Program-made: the position numbers and the translations under genes | Part shown: positions 32,502 through 35,958 of the stretch, one piece after another | How the letters are laid out: each line of letters starts with the position of its first letter | Numbering within the stretch: the first letter of the stretch is position 1 | The notes under the pieces: model-generated | The model's input: the letters and a program-made list of their open reading frames with translations, nothing else | Database searches by the model: none | What the model was told of the DNA's origin: nothing | DNA from: an uncultured Collinsella sp. | GTDB lineage: Bacteria > Actinomycetota > Coriobacteriia > Coriobacteriales > Coriobacteriaceae | Assembly (NCBI GenBank): GCA_958408685.1 | Contig: CATYLC010000021.1 | Location: 1 to 35,958 of the forward strand | Direction of reading: 5' to 3' | DNA: 35,958 nucleotides

Positions 32502-33647
32502 CTACACGTAGACCTTGTCGAGGCGCATGCCAAAGCCGCAGGCGACCTCGTAGTTAATCGTTCCGCGCAGTCGGGCCATCTCGTCCATAGTGATCTCGGC
32601 ATCGCCATCGCGGCCGACAATAATCATCTCGTCACCATACTCGGCCTCGGGAATCTCGTGTGCCGGGTTGGACTGAATGGCGACCATAAACTGGTCCATG
32701 CAGATATTGCCAACCTGATGCACGCGCTCGCCGCGATACAGCACATCCATACGATTGGAAAGCGTACGCGATAGGCCGTCGGCATAACCGATCGGCAGCG
32801 TGCAGATCTGAACGCGCGTGCGCGGTACGCGGTAGGTAAAACCGTAGCCCACGCCCTCACCCATCGCAGGGTGTGCCACGCGCGTCACGCGCGCATGGAC
32901 GCTCATAACGGGATCAAGCTGCATCACGCGGCCACTCAGCTCGCACGGCTGCATGCCATACAAGCCAACGCCGGCGCGAATCATATCAAAATGCATCGAG
33001 GGGTCGAGCATCGAGGACGGCGTGTTGGCGCAGTGCACGATACCGCACTCAAAACCCGCATCCTTAATGGCCTGAACGGCCTCGGTAAAGCGCTGACACT
33101 GCAGCTTGTAGTCCCAGCCCGAAGGTTCATCGGCCGTGGCGAAGTGCGTAAATACGCCGTCGCACTGAATACCGCGATGGAAATTAATACCGCGGACAAA
33201 GTCGAGCACCTGTGTGTAGTGTACGCCGATACGATTCATACCCGTCTCGATGGCGAGATGATACTTGCCCACCTTGCCCGCCGCGACGGCACATTCGCCA
33301 TACGCAAGAGCAAAGTCAGACGTATAGACCGAGGGCATGATATCAAACTCGAGCAACGTCGGAATGGCCTCGATAGGCGGCTCGCTTAGGATGAGGATGG
33401 GTTTCGTAATCCCGCCCTGTCGGAGCTCAACGCCCTCGTTAACCGTCGCCACGGCAAACATGTCGGCACCGGCCGAATACATGATCTTGGCGCACTCAAC
33501 AGCTCCATGACCATAAGCATCGGCCTTGACCACGCAGCACAGGCGCTGACGTGGATTCAACAAGTTCTTATAGGCCCTCGTGTTGCGACGGAGCGCCCCG
33601 CGGTCGATCTCGACCCAGGACCAGCGCGTCAAATCGGCTTTATTCAT
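32502..33647 (-). CDS. alr: Alanine racemase
   Basis: A 381-residue fold-type III PLP enzyme that makes D-alanine for peptidoglycan. The PLP lysine is in CCVVKADAYGHGAVECA. MNRIGVHY and GVGLYGMQP sit in the barrel. The catalytic tyrosine of the C-terminal domain is in GVGYGFTYR, with the family signature LPIGYADGLSR. It starts 2 bp after the stop of nnrE-nnrD, so the genes are tightly packed. Confidence 0.96.
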   Translation of the reverse strand: MNKADLTRWSWVEIDRGALRRNTRAYKNLLNPRQRLCCVVKADAYGHGAVECAKIMYSAGADMFAVATVNEGVELRQGGITKPILILSEPPIEAIPTLLEFDIMPSVYTSDFALAYGECAVAAGKVGKYHLAIETGMNRIGVHYTQVLDFVRGINFHRGIQCDGVFTHFATADEPSGWDYKLQCQRFTEAVQAIKDAGFECGIVHCANTPSSMLDPSMHFDMIRAGVGLYGMQPCELSGRVMQLDPVMSVHARVTRVAHPAMGEGVGYGFTYRVPRTRVQICTLPIGYADGLSRTLSNRMDVLYRGERVHQVGNICMDQFMVAIQSNPAHEIPEAEYGDEMIIVGRDGDAEITMDEMARLRGTINYEVACGFGMRLDKVYV

Positions 33648-33649
33648 GA

Positions 33650-35266
33650 TTAGTCATCCGACCCTTCGTCCATGATTCCCAGATCTTCGAGCGCATCCTT
33701 TGCTGCCAGCTCCATGGCAGGACCAATCAAGTCGATAAGATCGGTCGCGATGACGCTCTTCTCACCATACTCCGTCGCCGCGGCAAAACCGGCGTAGCTG
33801 TGAAGTGCGACGGCATACGAATACAGCAACTCCCAACGATCCATCTCGTCGCGCATGGTGGCAAGCGTGCCAGCCAAAATACCCGCGAGAACATCGCCCG
33901 AACCGGCAGTTGCCAGAGAAGCCGGACCCGAGAGCGGCAGCAGCACACGCTCAACGCCACAGATAGCCGTCGTCGGCCCCTTGGCAATGACCACCAGATT
34001 GTCGGAGCCTGCAGCCCAGACAACCTTCTGCGCGGCCGCAATCGCGGTGCCAAGGTCGTTCACCTCGTCACCGGCAACCAGACGCGAAAGCTCACGATAG
34101 TGCGGCGTCATAACCAACGGCTGCTCGCGACGATACATCTCGGGATTACTATCAATACCGTCAATGGCAATCTTAGCAAGGCAGTTGAGTGCATCGGCGT
34201 CCAAAATAAGCGGCACATCAAGCTCGAGCAAGCCCGAAACCACCTGCATAGCGCCGGCAGATGTCGTCATACCAGGACCGCACAGTACGCAGCTGTACTT
34301 CTTTGCAATCTCGCACACCGTCATGCGCGCAGCGGCGCCAAAGGAGCCGCGGGAATCAGACGGAATAGCAAAGACGGGAATCGAAGGAAGCGCCATGCGA
34401 ATAAGATTGGCGCAGGCGTCAGGAGCCGCGACCGCCACGTAACCAGCACCCGCGCGAGCTGCAGACTTGGCCGCCATAATGGCAGCACCAGGATATTGCG
34501 CAGATCCGGCGACAATAAGCACAGAGCCACGGGAATACTTATCGATATTCGTAGGTAGTGGAGCAAAGTAATCAACTAAGTCACCGGGCTCGACAATCTC
34601 GGCGGCGTGGTCGACATCATCGATGACCTCGTCAAGACGGTCGTAAAGATTGCCGCAGATCAAATCGCCAGCATACTCAGGGCCATCAGCGCTATACAGA
34701 CCAATCTTGGGCGCAATCATCGTCACCGTATGTTCGGCACGAATGCAGTCGTCATCAACAACGCCCGTCTCGGCATTCAGGCCCGAGGGGACATCAATGG
34801 ATACGACACAATCGGCGCATTCATTGACCGTAGGAATCCAGATGGAGAACGGCGCACGCAGATTCCCGTGAAAACCGGTACCAAAAATGGCATCGACAAC
34901 AACATCGGCCTTATCGATCAAAACCTCGAGTTCGTCACGCGAGGGGCCAACGCAAACGTGTACATCGCGGCCGGCAGTACGACGAGCAACATGACGTGCC
35001 AGAGCAGCAGGAATCTCATCCGGCTCAACCGGAGAAACGATATCGACGTCCACGCCCTTATGGCTCAGGATATCGGCGGCAACCCAACCGTCGCCGCCAT
35101 TATTACCAAAACCGACCAGAACGAGAACCCGATCGGGATTGAGCTTCAAGACCTCGTTGGCGGCAAACTCACCCGCTAGCTCCATAAGCTCGGCCTTCGA
35201 AGTCCCTTCGCGTTCGATGATATCCTCGAGACGAACGACTTCTTCGGTACTCAAAACCGGTTTCAT
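33650..35266 (-). CDS. nnrE-nnrD: Bifunctional NAD(P)H-hydrate epimerase / ADP-dependent NAD(P)H-hydrate dehydratase
   Basis: A 538-residue repair enzyme of the YjeF type. The N-terminal epimerase (about 1-215) has VGFGNNGGDGWVAADIL and VDAIFGTGFHG. The C-terminal dehydratase (about 230-530) has YSRGSVLIVAGSAQYPGAAIMAAKSAARAGAGYV, MTPHYRELSRL and the kinase-like ATASGSGDVLAGILAGTLA region (ATAGSGDVLAG in the sequence). It restores hydrated NADH and NADPH. Its ATG directly follows the acpS stop with no gap; GGAG of the SD overlaps the acpS end. Confidence 0.95.
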   Translation of the reverse strand: MKPVLSTEEVVRLEDIIEREGTSKAELMELAGEFAANEVLKLNPDRVLVLVGFGNNGGDGWVAADILSHKGVDVDIVSPVEPDEIPAALARHVARRTAGRDVHVCVGPSRDELEVLIDKADVVVDAIFGTGFHGNLRAPFSIWIPTVNECADCVVSIDVPSGLNAETGVVDDDCIRAEHTVTMIAPKIGLYSADGPEYAGDLICGNLYDRLDEVIDDVDHAAEIVEPGDLVDYFAPLPTNIDKYSRGSVLIVAGSAQYPGAAIMAAKSAARAGAGYVAVAAPDACANLIRMALPSIPVFAIPSDSRGSFGAAARMTVCEIAKKYSCVLCGPGMTTSAGAMQVVSGLLELDVPLILDADALNCLAKIAIDGIDSNPEMYRREQPLVMTPHYRELSRLVAGDEVNDLGTAIAAAQKVVWAAGSDNLVVIAKGPTTAICGVERVLLPLSGPASLATAGSGDVLAGILAGTLATMRDEMDRWELLYSYAVALHSYAGFAAATEYGEKSVIATDLIDLIGPAMELAAKDALEDLGIMDEGSDD

Positions 35267-35806
35267 CTATGCTCCTAGCGTATCTTGCGAAGCATCGCCC
35301 AGGTGCTCCGTCAATGCTGAATTCTGCAGCTGCTCAAGCTCATCTAAAACAGAGCGAGCCTCTTTAAATGTCTGCGCTACGCGTTTCTTGGTACTCACCT
35401 TTTCCTCTTTTGGCTTAGGCCGAGCATCTTCGGTAATCGCGATGGCATTCGCAACGGCTAAGTCTCCTGTAAGCGTAATGGAAAGAGCGACCTCAACAAC
35501 ACCCAGCTCTTGAGCGATCTCGAGAGCACGGCCCGAAAGCAGCGCTTTCGGTTTGCCGAGTTTATCACGCGTAACCGAAACATCCTTGCGACCAACGCCT
35601 TGACTAAAACCCGTGCCGAGAGCTTTAAGTACCGCCTCGCGCGAAGCAAAGCGGCTGGCATAGTGAGCAGCGGGACGCGATGATGCATCACAATACGCAC
35701 GCTCTTCTTCGGTAAACACACGCCGAGCAAACGACGGCGTCTTTTCAAGTATTGATTTCATACGGGAAATCTCGACGATATCAACGCCGATACCAGCTTC
35801 AGCCAT
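35267..35806 (-). CDS. acpS: Holo-[acyl-carrier-protein] synthase with C-terminal extension
   Basis: A 179-residue protein that transfers phosphopantetheine to ACP. The N-terminal 125 residues hold the family motifs GVDIVEISRMKSIL (Mg-binding Asp), FASREAVLKALGTG (Glu and Lys) and the later VALSITLTGDLAVANAIA. Usual AcpS proteins are about 120-126 residues. Here about 50 charged residues (from DARPKPKEEKVSTKKR) are added, with a predicted helix but no known domain. ATG 35806 has GGAGGTGAAC. It heads the operon under the promoter at 35836. Confidence 0.92.
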   Translation of the reverse strand: MAEAGIGVDIVEISRMKSILEKTPSFARRVFTEEERAYCDASSRPAAHYASRFASREAVLKALGTGFSQGVGRKDVSVTRDKLGKPKALLSGRALEIAQELGVVEVALSITLTGDLAVANAIAITEDARPKPKEEKVSTKKRVAQTFKEARSVLDELEQLQNSALTEHLGDASQDTLGA

Positions 35807-35835
35807 GTTCACCTCCATATCGCACAGACTAAGTT

Positions 35836-35865
35836 ATTGTAGCCCGTTCACAGAAGATGCGACAA
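35836..35865 (-). promoter_or_regulatory. Promoter of the acpS-nnr-alr-udg-tsaE-tsaBD operon
   Basis: TTGTCG (35860-35865) and TACAAT (35836-35841) are 18 bp apart on the minus strand, about 30 bp before acpS. The genes that follow are overlapping or within 15 bp, so this promoter can serve all six. Confidence 0.65.
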
Positions 35866-35915
35866 ACGAGGGTTATAAAACACAGCTACTATGTGAGACA
35901 AAAGCCCGTAAACGC

Positions 35916-35945
35916 AAAAAAGGGGGAGGCCGCGAGGCCTCCCCC
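35916..35945 (-). terminator. Terminator of a minus-strand gene beyond the window
   Basis: A perfect 10-bp stem, GGGGGAGGCC-GCGA-GGCCTCCCCC, with six U on the minus strand. It separates an unseen upstream gene from the acpS promoter. Confidence 0.9.
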
Positions 35946-35958
35946 TTCTCAGCTCAAG

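Overview
The window looks like a chromosomal segment of a high-GC Coriobacteriia (Actinomycetota), most likely a gut Collinsella or close relative. This is an inference: no rRNA is present. It rests on GC-rich codon use, a sugar-transport-heavy gene set (binding-protein ABC importer, PTS permease, GntR and LacI regulators, glycogen/maltodextrin enzymes), a TsaB-RimI-TsaD fusion and strong SD sites. Nothing looks like a prophage or a complete insertion sequence.

Layout. 1-4634 (minus): the start of a gene leaving the window, a SIS-domain sugar isomerase/deglycase, two overlapping HutC-type GntR regulators, a small unknown protein and a LacI-family repressor. 4744-5841: a 23-bp palindrome, then murB (+). 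5919-6049: a long hairpin element (copy A), followed by a secreted coiled-coil/CHAP-like cell-wall hydrolase (-). 7541-12724 (+): galE, malQ and glgP, i.e. galactose interconversion and maltodextrin/glycogen breakdown. 12820-13120: four stem-loop units repeating at exactly 80 bp between convergent genes. 13260-17624 (-): a complete carbohydrate ABC importer (binding lipoprotein, two permeases, MalK-type ATPase). 17931-21330: a TreR-like GntR repressor divergent from an alpha-glucoside PTS EIICB permease whose C-terminus is a Cof-type HAD phosphatase. 21444-23513 (+): polyprenyl diphosphate synthase and a peptidoglycan-binding-domain protein. 23552-24050: tRNA-Gln, a tRNA-like scrap, half of a second hairpin element (copy B) and a strongly folded candidate ncRNA. 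24049-28575 (-): an orphan JetD/DUF2220-like Toprim protein and cstA, which has a promoter, a possible 22-codon leader peptide and an intrinsic terminator in its 5' leader. 28836-28970: the third hairpin element (copy C). 28983-35806 (-): a compact housekeeping operon acpS, nnrE-nnrD, alr, type-4 UDG, tsaE, tsaB-rimI-tsaD.

The most interesting signals are (1) the three-copy hairpin family with conserved internal loops but copy-specific, perfectly complementary 30-33 bp outer arms, (2) the EIICB-HAD fusion, (3) the exact 80-bp stem-loop array, (4) a folded + strand RNA at 23905-24050, and (5) an attenuator-like leader ahead of cstA. A GTTTAAAC motif in front of malQ and on both sides of the treR-like/PTS divergent region suggests one shared alpha-glucan regulon.
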